This document shows positions 1-6,609 of a DNA stretch of 9,801 nt, piece by piece (within the stretch, counting starts at the first letter, position 1; the number at the start of each line of letters is the position of its first letter). A program made the position numbers and the translations under genes. The DNA is from Planctomycetota bacterium (GTDB lineage Bacteria; Planctomycetota; Phycisphaerae; Tepidisphaerales; Tepidisphaeraceae). The notes under the pieces were generated by a model, which did not search any database, was not told where the DNA came from, and saw only the letters and a list, made by a program, of their open reading frames with translations. The stretch is taken from positions 1-9,801 of the forward strand of contig JAKORQ010000636.1 in assembly GCA_029777755.1 (NCBI GenBank), written 5' to 3'.

Positions 1-1262
1 CCGCCGCCTGATGCGCGAACCTGCTTCGCACTGATGCCCATCTTCGCCATGATCTCCAGGGCATCGCGCATACCGTATGTAACGCCCTCCAGCACGGCAC
101 GGACCATCATGTCGCGGTTGGTTCGATTGGTCAGGCCGATCCACGCCCCGCGAGCATTCGGGTCCGGGTGCGGGCATCGTTCGCCAGTGAGATAAGGCAG
201 GAAGAACAGCCCTTCACAACCGGCCGGCGCCTGGGCGGCTTCCTCGATGAGCAGGTCGTAAGCCTCAACGGGGATCTTGCGTTTTTGGCTCATTACCTTG
301 GCCGCCTCCACTTCAAGGAAGCCCAGCTCATTGCGGAACCACTGGAAGCTGCCGCCGGCCGACAACATGCAGCCAAACACACACCACTTCCCCGGCACCG
401 CATGGCACATGGTGTGTACGCGGCCATCGGGATCGCGCTGAGGCGTATCGGCATGGGCGAACACCACCCCGGAGGTGCCCAGGGTGGCCGAGACAATGCC
501 GGGTGCGACGATACCATTACCCACCGCGCCGGCCGCCTGGTCGCCGGCGCCGCCCACCACGGGTATGCCGGGCACAAGTCCCATCGCCGCAGCCGCCTCC
601 TTGTGCAGTTCCCCGGTGATCTCAGGCGATTCATGCAGCCGCGGCAGCAGATCCTTGTCGATCTCGAGCAGCGAAAGCAGCTTGTCTGACCACTTGCGCT
701 TCACCACGTCCAGCAGCAGCGTGCCGGAGGCATCGGAGACCTCGGTGGCATACTCCCCGGTCATGCAGTAGCGTATGTAGTCCTTCGGCAGGAGGATCTT
801 TTTCGTCTTTGCGTAAACCTTCGGCTCATGCTTGCGCACCCAGAGGATCTTGGGGGCGGTGAAGCCGGTGAGGGCGGGGTTGGCGACCATGCCGATAAGC
901 TTCCTTCGCCCGCCTGCCTTGGACTCGATCTCGGCACACTGTTCGCCGGTGCGCTGGTCGTTCCAGAGCAGGGCCGGGCGCAGCGGCCTGGTACCCTTGC
1001 CAAGGAAGACCGAGCCATGCATCTGGCCCGACAGGCCGATCGCTTTCACCTGGTTGCCGCGGATTCTTGCCTTCTTGAGTACGGCCCGCGTGGCATCGCA
1101 GGTCGCGTGCCACCAGTCCAGCGGGTTCTGCTCAGACCAGCCCGGCCGGGGCGAGTAGATGGGGTGCTCGGCCATCGCCGTTGCCAGTACAACCCCCTTC
1201 TCGTCGCAGATAAGCGTCTTGGTCCCCGAGGTGCCAATGTCGATTCCGAGCAGATAGGCCAT
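1..1262 (-). CDS. xylB: Xylulokinase, 3' end cut by window edge
   Basis: This gene encodes an FGGY-family sugar kinase that phosphorylates D-xylulose with ATP to xylulose 5-phosphate, feeding the cytoplasmic pentose phosphate pathway. Reading the minus strand from the ATG at 1262 gives 420 residues with no stop before the window edge. Seen in the sequence: an N-terminal phosphate-binding motif DIGTSGTK (residues 8-15), GLSGQMHG (76-83, the MHG motif typical of xylulokinases), LLWNDQRT near 98-105, and GGAGDQAAGAVGNG near 237-250, in which D241 is the expected catalytic aspartate. LPYLTGERCPHPDP lies further on, and ASGGG is at the truncated end. Family members are about 490-500 residues, so roughly 75 residues are missing. 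The start is supported by CTAAGGAG ten bases upstream. The gene is divergent from the hyp-hox block. The MHG and GDQ motifs favour xylulokinase over glycerol kinase or gluconokinase. Confidence 0.95.
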   Translation of the reverse strand, partial: MAYLLGIDIGTSGTKTLICDEKGVVLATAMAEHPIYSPRPGWSEQNPLDWWHATCDATRAVLKKARIRGNQVKAIGLSGQMHGSVFLGKGTRPLRPALLWNDQRTGEQCAEIESKAGGRRKLIGMVANPALTGFTAPKILWVRKHEPKVYAKTKKILLPKDYIRYCMTGEYATEVSDASGTLLLDVVKRKWSDKLLSLLEIDKDLLPRLHESPEITGELHKEAAAAMGLVPGIPVVGGAGDQAAGAVGNGIVAPGIVSATLGTSGVVFAHADTPQRDPDGRVHTMCHAVPGKWCVFGCMLSAGGSFQWFRNELGFLEVEAAKVMSQKRKIPVEAYDLLIEEAAQAPAGCEGLFFLPYLTGERCPHPDPNARGAWIGLTNRTNRDMMVRAVLEGVTYGMRDALEIMAKMGISAKQVRASGG

Positions 1263-1272
1263 TTTGTTAACT

Positions 1273-1280
1273 CTCCTTAG
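1273..1280 (-). promoter_or_regulatory. Ribosome binding site of xylB
   Basis: On the minus strand the sequence reads CTAAGGAG, a near-complete Shine-Dalgarno match. It ends ten bases before the xylB ATG and fixes that start. Confidence 0.7.
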
Positions 1281-1291
1281 GAATTGGTCGC

Positions 1292-1320
1292 AGTATAAGT
1301 GATGAGCCTGCCTGAATCGA
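1292..1320 (-). promoter_or_regulatory. Candidate sigma-70-type promoter of xylB
   Basis: On the minus strand a -10-like TATACT (1292-1297, five of six consensus bases) lies 17 bases downstream of a weak -35-like TCGATT (1315-1320, three of six). A transcript starting near 1285 would have a leader of about 23 bases containing the strong ribosome binding site. The -10 and the spacing are good and the -35 is poor, so this is a prediction only. Confidence 0.4.
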
Positions 1321-1417
1321 GCACTTTTCTGTAACCGGCGCGGGCCGATTCTTGGGCAAGCTGCTGGAGAAATTTTTCACCAAGTGCTGCCAGACACCAA
1401 ACACGTCCAGCGGCCGA

Positions 1418-1439
1418 TTTATGTATCCACTTATATAAA
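1418..1439. promoter_or_regulatory. AT-rich inverted repeat in the divergent xylB-hypF region, possible operator
   Basis: A 22-base imperfect palindrome has matching ends TTTAT and ATAAA, and seven of its eleven symmetric positions pair. It is noticeably AT-rich compared with the flanking GC-rich DNA. It sits between the divergent xylB and hypF genes, about 98 bases upstream of the -35-like box of xylB. That is a possible site for a dimeric regulator. No regulator gene is in the window and I could not match it to a known operator consensus. Confidence 0.25.
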
Positions 1440-1469
1440 CAACACTTACATCAGCCAATTTTCACTCAC

Positions 1470-1497
1470 TTCTTTGTTGATCTGCGTGTCATATTAG
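1470..1497 (+). promoter_or_regulatory. Weak candidate promoter upstream of hypF
   Basis: TTCTTT (1470-1475) and TATTAG (1492-1497) are spaced by 16 bases in the AT-richer part of the divergent region, about 40 bases before the hypF ATG. Neither box is a strong match. I saw no convincing sigma-54 (GG-N10-GC) element. It is listed only because it is the best candidate for the start of the hyp-hox transcript. Confidence 0.15.
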
Positions 1498-1537
1498 AGC
1501 ATGATGGTAATTCAGGTCCTTTACGTGCGGGTGCTGC

Positions 1538-3826
1538 ATGACATGCTCGCTGGTACACAGACGATGGCAGCTTGAGGGCCAGCTCCAGGGAGTTGGCTTT
1601 CGGCCGTTTGTTTACCGCGTCGCCCGCGAGCTGGGGATTTGCGGCTTCGTCCGCAACGACTGCTCTTCCGTTACCATCGAGGCCCAGGGCGAACCGGACC
1701 TCCTGGAGCAGTTCATCATGCGGATATGTCGAGAGCTGCCTCCCGCCGGCAGGATCATGCACATTTCCCGGGAAGAACTGCCTCTGGTCGAGCTGTCAGG
1801 GTTCGAGATTCGCGCGAGCCGCGGGGACTCTCGCCGCCGGCCGGTGGTGACGGTGGATACGGCGGTCTGCGACGACTGCCTGCGCGAGCTGTTTGACGCC
1901 AGCGACTTCCGCTACCGCTACCCGCTTATCAACTGCACCAACTGCGGGCCCAGGTACAGCATCATCCGTGCCATGCCCTATGACCGCATCAATACGACGA
2001 TGCGTCATTTCCAACTTTGTGAAAAATGTCACCAGCAGTATGCGAATCCGATAGACCGCCGCTTCCATGCCCAGCCGGTGGCATGTCACACGTGCGGCCC
2101 GCGGGTTGGCTTGCACGACATGGCGGGCGGCGACATTTGCTGGGACAGCGCCATCTCAGCCGCCGCCAGGCTCTTGGGCGACGGCAGGATCATCGCGATC
2201 AAGGGGATCGGCGGATTCCACCTCGCCTGCCGGGCGGATGATGAGCAGGCGGTGACGACGCTGCGGGCACGCAAGGCGCGCGACGCCAAGCCGTTTGCCC
2301 TGATGTGCGCGAACATCGATGTCGCCCGGCGGCTCGTGCATCTGGGCGCCGAGGCACAGCGCGAGCTGACCAGCCCGGCCGCCCCGATTCTGCTGGCACG
2401 GAAACGAGCGCTCGCCGGGATCATCGCGCCATCGGTTGCCATGGGGAACCATAGCCTGGGCGTGATGCTTCCCTACACCCCGCTGCATCATCTGCTCTTT
2501 GCCGAACTGGCGCCCAGGGTCGATCTGCTGGTGATGACCAGCGCAAACCTGACCGATGAGCCACTGGTGAAGGATAACGACGAAGCCGTCGCGCGGCTGA
2601 AGGGAATCGCCGACGCCATCCTGCTGCATGAGCGCGACATCGAGCGCAGCATCGATGACTCTGTCCTGCTCGATATGGGCGCTGGCAGACGGCCGCTGCC
2701 GATCCGACGGGCGCGCGGCTACGTGCCGGGCATCATCCGCCTGATCAACCATCCCCGCCGAAAACACACCGAGGGACTGTGCGTCGGCGGGGAACTCAAG
2801 AACAGTATCGCGGTAGTGCGCGATGATGAGGTGATCCTCTCGCATCACCTTGGCGACCTGAAGCACGCCCTTGCTTACGAGTATTTCCGCAAGGCGATCG
2901 AGGACATGTGCCGGCTGTTTGAGGTGCGCCCGGCGTGGATCGCGCATGACCTGCATCCGGCCTACCTGAGCACCCAGTGGGCCCGCGAGCTGGCGGCAAA
3001 GCTCGATGTCCCGCTGATCGGCGTGCAGCATCATCACGCCCATGCGGCAGCCGTGCTGGCTGAGCATGGCATCGCCGAAACGGCACTGGCGATCGTCTGC
3101 GACGGCGTCGGCTACGGCACCGACGGCACCGCATGGGGCGGCGAGCTTTTGCTGGTCAATGGAGCGAGCTTCGCGCGACTTGCTCATCTTCGGCCGATCC
3201 CGCTGGCAGGCGGCGACGCGGCCGCCCGCGACACCCGCAGGTGCGCCGCCGGCGTGCTGTGGGAAAGCGGTGCATCGCTCGATGGCCTGCTCGACGATAG
3301 ACCCGAGCAGGCGATGCTCTCGGCCATGCTCGAGCGCGGGACGAACGTGGTGCGCAGCTCGGCGGCCGGTCGGTTGTTCGACGCGGTGGCGGCCATCCTG
3401 GGCGTGTGCATGACGAACACGCACGAGGCGCAGGCGGCCATGGCGCTTGAATCGCTCGCCAGCTCGGCCGGACCGGTAAAGCAGTTGCGCATCCCGCCGG
3501 CGAAGGACCTGGACCTGTTGCCGTACATCGCTGCCCTGCGCGAGCGGCGCGCCCGTGGCGAAGAGGTGGCGCAGCTCGCCGCAGAGTTTCACGAATACTT
3601 CGCCCGCTCGTGGGCGGCCGCGACCATCGACGCCGCCCATGCCACCGGCGTGAAGATCGTCGGCCTGTCCGGTGGAGTCTTCTGCAACGAGATCGTCACC
3701 AGGCGAATCGCCGAGCTGCTGGACCTGGCCGGCCTGCGCGTGCTTCGTCATGAGGTTGTGCCGCCGAACGATGGCGGATTGTCACTGGGCCAGGCGGCCA
3801 TCGCGCTGGCCAGGGAGGATGTGTGA
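1538..3826 (+). CDS. hypF: Carbamoyltransferase HypF, hydrogenase maturation
   Basis: HypF converts carbamoyl phosphate and ATP to carbamoyl-AMP and passes the carbamoyl group to the C-terminal cysteine of HypE, the first step of cyanide ligand synthesis for [NiFe] hydrogenase. The 762-residue product has the full family layout. An acylphosphatase domain occupies about residues 8-95, with QGVGFRPF and the expected catalytic R22 and N40. Two zinc-finger motifs follow, each CX2C-X18-CX2C (C111, C114, C133, C136 and C161, C164, C183, C186). A YrdC-like domain comes next (KGIGGFHLAC, SANLTDEP, ending at RRARGYVPG). The Kae1-like carbamoyltransferase domain includes HDLHPAYLSTQWA, QHHHAHAAAVLAEHG, DGVGYGTDGTAWGGE and GLSGGVFCN. 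The ATG at 1538 is the only reasonable start: an in-frame stop lies at 1508-1510. No clear ribosome binding site precedes it. It overlaps hypC by one base. No insertion like those in hypD and hypE was noticed. Confidence 0.97.
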   Translation: MTCSLVHRRWQLEGQLQGVGFRPFVYRVARELGICGFVRNDCSSVTIEAQGEPDLLEQFIMRICRELPPAGRIMHISREELPLVELSGFEIRASRGDSRRRPVVTVDTAVCDDCLRELFDASDFRYRYPLINCTNCGPRYSIIRAMPYDRINTTMRHFQLCEKCHQQYANPIDRRFHAQPVACHTCGPRVGLHDMAGGDICWDSAISAAARLLGDGRIIAIKGIGGFHLACRADDEQAVTTLRARKARDAKPFALMCANIDVARRLVHLGAEAQRELTSPAAPILLARKRALAGIIAPSVAMGNHSLGVMLPYTPLHHLLFAELAPRVDLLVMTSANLTDEPLVKDNDEAVARLKGIADAILLHERDIERSIDDSVLLDMGAGRRPLPIRRARGYVPGIIRLINHPRRKHTEGLCVGGELKNSIAVVRDDEVILSHHLGDLKHALAYEYFRKAIEDMCRLFEVRPAWIAHDLHPAYLSTQWARELAAKLDVPLIGVQHHHAHAAAVLAEHGIAETALAIVCDGVGYGTDGTAWGGELLLVNGASFARLAHLRPIPLAGGDAAARDTRRCAAGVLWESGASLDGLLDDRPEQAMLSAMLERGTNVVRSSAAGRLFDAVAAILGVCMTNTHEAQAAMALESLASSAGPVKQLRIPPAKDLDLLPYIAALRERRARGEEVAQLAAEFHEYFARSWAAATIDAAHATGVKIVGLSGGVFCNEIVTRRIAELLDLAGLRVLRHEVVPPNDGGLSLGQAAIALAREDV

Positions 3827-4041
3827 TGTGCCTGGCGGTTCCCGGGAAAGTGATCAGAAAAGCCGGCGAGATGGCCGAGGTGGATCTTCAGGGCAATCGC
3901 CTGGAGATCAGCACCGTGCTGGTGCCGGAGGCGCAGGAGGGATCATGGGTGCTGGTGCACGCGGGGTTTGCGATCCAGGCGCTCAGCGAAGAGGAGGCAC
4001 GGGAGACGTTTGAGCTGCTCAGGCAAGTGGAGGCCGGGTGA
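3826..4041 (+). CDS. hypC: Hydrogenase maturation chaperone HypC/HybG family
   Basis: This small 71-residue chaperone binds HypD, carries the Fe(CN)2CO unit and delivers it to the hydrogenase large subunit precursor, here presumably HoxH. The start must be the ATG at 3826. It gives MCLAVPGKV, placing the essential cysteine at position 2, where it becomes the free N terminus after Met removal. A GTG three bases upstream would put an extra Met before it and is unlikely. The second hallmark, VLVHAGFAI with H45, is present, and the acidic-helical tail EEEARETFELLRQ is typical. The length matches the family (about 70-95). The ATG shares one base with the hypF stop (TGATG), suggesting translational coupling. 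With a single hypC here, a second paralogue elsewhere cannot be excluded. Confidence 0.96.
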   Translation: MCLAVPGKVIRKAGEMAEVDLQGNRLEISTVLVPEAQEGSWVLVHAGFAIQALSEEEARETFELLRQVEAG

Positions 4042-5357
4042 GGAGTATGTCGCGCATCCCCGAACATCTGAAACGTCTGCACGCCGCCGCCGGCCGTGTC
4101 GGGCGCGTCGTAGCCTTCATGGAGGTATGCGGCACGCACACGGTGGCAGCGTTCCGCACGGGGTTGCGGTCACTGCTTCCGGAGAACGTGAAGCTTATCT
4201 CCGGCCCGGGATGCCCGGTCTGTGTGACGGCACAGGGCGACATCGACCTGATGATCGACGCGGCCGACCTGGATGCCGTAATCTGCACCTATGGCGACAT
4301 GCTCAAAGTGCCCGGCACGCGCGGCTCGCTGGAAGCGGCCCGCGCTCGCGGCGCGAAGGTGCGCGTCATCTACAGCACGCTGGACGCCGTGAAACAGGCG
4401 GCGACCGACCCGGGGAGCCAGTACGTGCTGGCGGCCGTCGGCTTCGAAACCACCACCCCTGCCACCGCCGTCGCCATCAGGGAAGCCGCCCGGCTGGGAC
4501 TGAAGAACTTTACGGTCCTTCAGAGCCACAAGGTCCTACTGCCGGCGCTGAGGGAACTGTTGGGGGCACAAATCAAGCGCAGCGAGGGGGGCGCGACGAT
4601 CGACGTCGTCTCCCAATCGCAAATTGCCCCGCACAGCGCTGAAGCTGATGCCTCGCTGATCGCCTCCTCACAATCGAAATTCAAAAGTCACAATTCAGGA
4701 ATCCCCATCTCCGGTTTTCTCTGTCCCGGCCATGCCTCGATCATCCTTGGCTCGGAGGCATTCCGCGAGATCGTCGAGGATTACGCCATGCCCTGCGTGG
4801 TGGCCGGTTTTGAGCTGGAGCAGATGCTCGCAGGGCTGGCCCGGCTCACCGAGATGTGCGCGGATGGCAGGCCGGGGCTCGATAACGTCTATCCGCAGGT
4901 GGTCAAGCCGCAGGGGAACCAGATCGCGCAGCGCATGATCGATGAAGTATTCGAGCCGGCGGCCGCCACCTGGCGGGCACTGGGCGCGATCGAAGGCAGC
5001 GGCCTGGCTATTCGCGAGAAGTATCAACGGTTCGATGCGACAAGACGGTTCGGGCTGGTAGCGATGGATGCCCCTGAGCCGCCGGGTTGCCGCTGCGGCG
5101 AAGTGATCACCGGCCGATGCGAACCCGTCGACTGCGCCCTGTTCGCCGGTCGCTGCACACCCATCACACCGGTCGGCCCGTGCATGGTCAGCAGTGAGGG
5201 GAGCTGTGCGGCATGGTTCAAGTATGGAGGGAAAGCAGAAAGTAGAAAGCACAAAGCAGAGATGGGACGCCACGAGGGATGCGCGACGTTCGATGCCATC
5301 CCCACGTCTCAGATCGAAAATCGCAAATCGAAAATCTCCCCGGGGGTTTCGCCATGA
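4038..5357 (+). CDS. hypD: Hydrogenase maturation factor HypD, with an internal insertion and a repeat-derived tail
   Basis: HypD is a [4Fe-4S] scaffold that, with HypC, holds the iron while its CN and CO ligands are added. Conserved motifs are MEVCGTH (C31), SGPGCPVC (C59, C62), GFETTTPATA, FLCPGHAS and the cysteine-rich C-terminal cluster region CRCGEVITGRCEP...CALF...C, then MVSSEGSCAAWFKYG. The product is 439 residues against about 360-380 for the family. The excess has two sources. About 36 residues are inserted just before the FLCPGH motif, from near 4585 to 4704, where E. coli HypD has only a short loop. A 42-residue tail (from 5229) follows the point where homologues end, and it is encoded by the repeat at 5231-5340. 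The start is uncertain. GTG 4038 overlaps the hypC stop and has GGAGG four bases upstream. ATG 4047 gives MSRIPEHL with a purine run directly adjacent. The stop overlaps hypE by four bases (ATGA). Confidence 0.95.
   Translation: MRSMSRIPEHLKRLHAAAGRVGRVVAFMEVCGTHTVAAFRTGLRSLLPENVKLISGPGCPVCVTAQGDIDLMIDAADLDAVICTYGDMLKVPGTRGSLEAARARGAKVRVIYSTLDAVKQAATDPGSQYVLAAVGFETTTPATAVAIREAARLGLKNFTVLQSHKVLLPALRELLGAQIKRSEGGATIDVVSQSQIAPHSAEADASLIASSQSKFKSHNSGIPISGFLCPGHASIILGSEAFREIVEDYAMPCVVAGFELEQMLAGLARLTEMCADGRPGLDNVYPQVVKPQGNQIAQRMIDEVFEPAAATWRALGAIEGSGLAIREKYQRFDATRRFGLVAMDAPEPPGCRCGEVITGRCEPVDCALFAGRCTPITPVGPCMVSSEGSCAAWFKYGGKAESRKHKAEMGRHEGCATFDAIPTSQIENRKSKISPGVSP
4612..4699 (+). repeat. Degenerate heptamer-rich insertion inside hypD
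   Basis: This stretch lies inside the part of hypD that has no counterpart in typical HypD proteins. It begins with CAATCGCAAATTG (4614-4626) and ends with a run near 4671-4699 that can be read with a seven-base period (AATCGAA, ATTCAAA, AGTCACA, ATTCAGG). The run is AT-rich compared with the surrounding gene. The heptamers resemble the ATCGAAA units of the two clearer repeats in hypD and hypE. The conserved 20-base core and the GAAAGCA units are absent. It may be a decayed or partial copy of the same element; this is inference. It is read in frame and contributes a serine- and alanine-rich segment. Confidence 0.45.
5231..5340 (+). repeat. Interspersed heptamer-flanked repeat, copy 1 (HypD tail)
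   Basis: The element has three parts. First, four GAAAGCA-type heptamers span 5231-5258. Second, a conserved core ACGARGGATGCGCGACGTTC lies at 5272-5291. Third, ATCGAAA-type heptamers span 5313-5340, preceded by CAG. The core and the 16-base block CAGATCGAAAATCGCA (5310-5325) recur in copy 2. GGACGCCACG (5265-5274) can pair with CGCGACGTTC (5282-5291) around a seven-base loop, with eight of ten positions paired, one by wobble. It fills the space between the conserved end of HypD and the hypE start, and is translated as a lysine-rich tail containing EGCATF. Confidence 0.8.
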
Positions 5358-6481
5358 TCACTCTTCCACGCGAAATCCTCCTTGGCCATGGCGGCGGAGG
5401 GCAGTTGATGGACCAACTGCTCGATGAAGTCGTGCGCCCGGTGCTAGGGAATGAAATTCTCAATGAGGGGCTCGATAGCGGGATTGTTCAGATAGACGAC
5501 GAGCGGGAGAACAGGCACGAAGCAAATGCAGAAAGCGGAAAGCAGAAAGCAGATATAGCACGCGACGAAGGATGCGCGACGTTCCCAAATCCCAGATCGA
5601 AAATCGCATCCCACATCGCCCTCACCATCGACAGCTACGTCGTCACTCCCTGGTCTTTCCCCGGCGGGGACATTGGGCGCCTGGCGGTTTGCGGGACAGT
5701 CAATGACCTGTCCGTCTGCGGCGCTCGACCATTGGGGATGGCGCTGAGCCTGATCATCGCCGAGGGATTCGAGGTATCCCATCTGCGCCGGATCATGGAA
5801 TCTATCGCGCAGGCGGCCAACGAGGCCGGCGTGAAGGTTGTCACCGGCGACACCAAAGTGGTCGGCAGGCATCAGGCCGATGGCATATATATCACCACGG
5901 CCGGCGTGGGGCTGTGCGATGATGCGGCGATCCGTGCCCAGAGGGAGGGATTCGAGCATGGCGATGTCCTGCTCATCAACGGGCCGATCGCCGACCACGG
6001 GCTGGCCGTCATGCTCGCCCGTGAGATGCCGCACCTGAAGACACCGATCCGCAGCGACGTTGCCCCGCTCAATGGACTGATCCGCCACGCCCTGGAATCG
6101 GGCATACACGTCCGATTCATGCGCGATGCCACGCGAGCCGGGCTGGCCGGGGTGTGTGCAGACCTGGCGAAGCGGTCTGGCCGACGGGTGCTGCTGGAGG
6201 AGATTGCGATTCACGTTCGTCCCGAGACGCGGCACGCGGCCGACATGCTGGGACTGGATGTTCTGGAGGTCGCCAACGAGGGAAAGGTGGTGATGGTCGT
6301 CCCGCGCGCCGATGGCGAGAAGGCGCTGGCGCGCCTCCGGGAGCATCCGCTGGGGAAGGATGCCGCCATCATCGGCGAGCTTGGCGAGGAGTGTGACGGA
6401 ATCTGTGAGCTTCGCACCGTGCATGGCGGGTCGCGCGTGGTGACCAAGCCATACGGAGAGCAATTGCCGAGGATCTGTTAG
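5354..6481 (+). CDS. hypE: Hydrogenase maturation protein HypE, with an N-terminal repeat insertion
   Basis: HypE is a PurM/AIR-synthase-like enzyme. It accepts a carbamoyl group from HypF on its C-terminal cysteine and dehydrates it with ATP to a thiocyanate, the source of the CN ligands. The 375-residue product shows LGHGGGGQLMDQL near the N terminus, FPGGDIGRLAVCGTVNDL (102-119), the GDTKVV nucleotide-site motif, and a perfect C-terminal PRIC with the essential cysteine as the last residue (C375). Family length is about 330-350. The extra length is an insertion at residues about 50-86 (nt 5501-5611) between QIDD and HIALTIDSYVV, containing the second repeat copy. The start is the ATG at 5354, overlapping the hypD stop in ATGA. 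The open frame continues upstream to 5279, but that part lies in the hypD tail and does not look like HypE. Only a weak G-rich ribosome site (5342-5346) precedes the start, so coupling to hypD is likely. Confidence 0.95.
   Translation: MITLPREILLGHGGGGQLMDQLLDEVVRPVLGNEILNEGLDSGIVQIDDERENRHEANAESGKQKADIARDEGCATFPNPRSKIASHIALTIDSYVVTPWSFPGGDIGRLAVCGTVNDLSVCGARPLGMALSLIIAEGFEVSHLRRIMESIAQAANEAGVKVVTGDTKVVGRHQADGIYITTAGVGLCDDAAIRAQREGFEHGDVLLINGPIADHGLAVMLAREMPHLKTPIRSDVAPLNGLIRHALESGIHVRFMRDATRAGLAGVCADLAKRSGRRVLLEEIAIHVRPETRHAADMLGLDVLEVANEGKVVMVVPRADGEKALARLREHPLGKDAAIIGELGEECDGICELRTVHGGSRVVTKPYGEQLPRIC
5522..5610 (+). repeat. Interspersed heptamer-flanked repeat, copy 2 (inside hypE)
   Basis: It has the same architecture as the copy in the hypD tail. 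Three GAAAGC(A/G) heptamers (5531-5551) follow a degenerate unit, then the 20-base core lies at 5565-5584 with one difference from copy 1. The block CAGATCGAAAATCGCA is at 5593-5608. The spacer between core and ATCGAAA block is 8 bases here and 18 in copy 1, so the second block is read in a different frame (SKIA versus IENR), while the core is read in the same frame in both copies (AES.K.KA then EGCATF). The hairpin potential of the core is weaker here, with six of ten positions pairing. It interrupts hypE without breaking the frame. Confidence 0.8.
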
Positions 6482-6555
6482 CGGGAAGGAGACAGAGAAA
6501 CATGCGGGCGGCGTGAGCTTGGCCGGCCCGGGAGCAGAAGCACAGACAACAGCCG

Positions 6556-6580
6556 GCGAGGCGGGAGCAAAAAGCCTCGC
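6556..6580 (+). other. Hairpin in the hypE-hoxE gap
   Basis: GCGAGGC (6556-6562) and GCCTCGC (6574-6580) form a perfect seven-base stem around an eleven-base loop containing an A run. No T-run follows, so it is not a standard intrinsic terminator. It could be an RNA processing or stability element separating the hyp and hox parts of the transcript, or simply GC-rich chance. The rest of the 128-base gap holds a GGCCGGCC palindrome (6521-6528) and no convincing promoter. Confidence 0.35.
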
Positions 6581-6598
6581 GGCCGGGAAGCAAACAGT

Positions 6599-6602
6599 GG
6601 AG
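6599..6602 (+). promoter_or_regulatory. Ribosome binding site of hoxE
   Basis: GGAG lies seven bases before the ATG at 6610. It supports that start over other in-frame Met codons (6619 and 6628). Confidence 0.5.
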
Positions 6603-6609
6603 TTAGATC

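Noticed and set aside
1267..1458. 63-codon minus-strand frame between hypF and xylB
   Set aside because: No ribosome binding site, no recognisable motif, and it overlaps the likely xylB promoter and leader.
2156..3751. 531-codon open frame on the minus strand opposite hypF
   Set aside because: It is the antisense shadow of a GC-rich gene. HypF on the plus strand has all its domains and catalytic residues, and the minus product shows no recognisable family motif.
3823..3825. GTG as start of hypC
   Set aside because: It would give MMCLAV. HypC needs Cys directly after the initiator Met, so the ATG at 3826 is used.
5231..5340. Heptamer arrays as a CRISPR array
   Set aside because: The units are seven bases in direct tandem, with no unique spacers of regular length and no cas genes.
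5279..5353. Earlier start for hypE within the hypD tail
   Set aside because: The extra residues come from the repeat in another frame. HypE-like sequence begins at the ATG at 5354, which forms an ATGA overlap with the hypD stop.
6556..6580. Intrinsic terminator after hypE
   Set aside because: The stem is good, but there is no T run after it; the following bases are GGCCGGGAAG.
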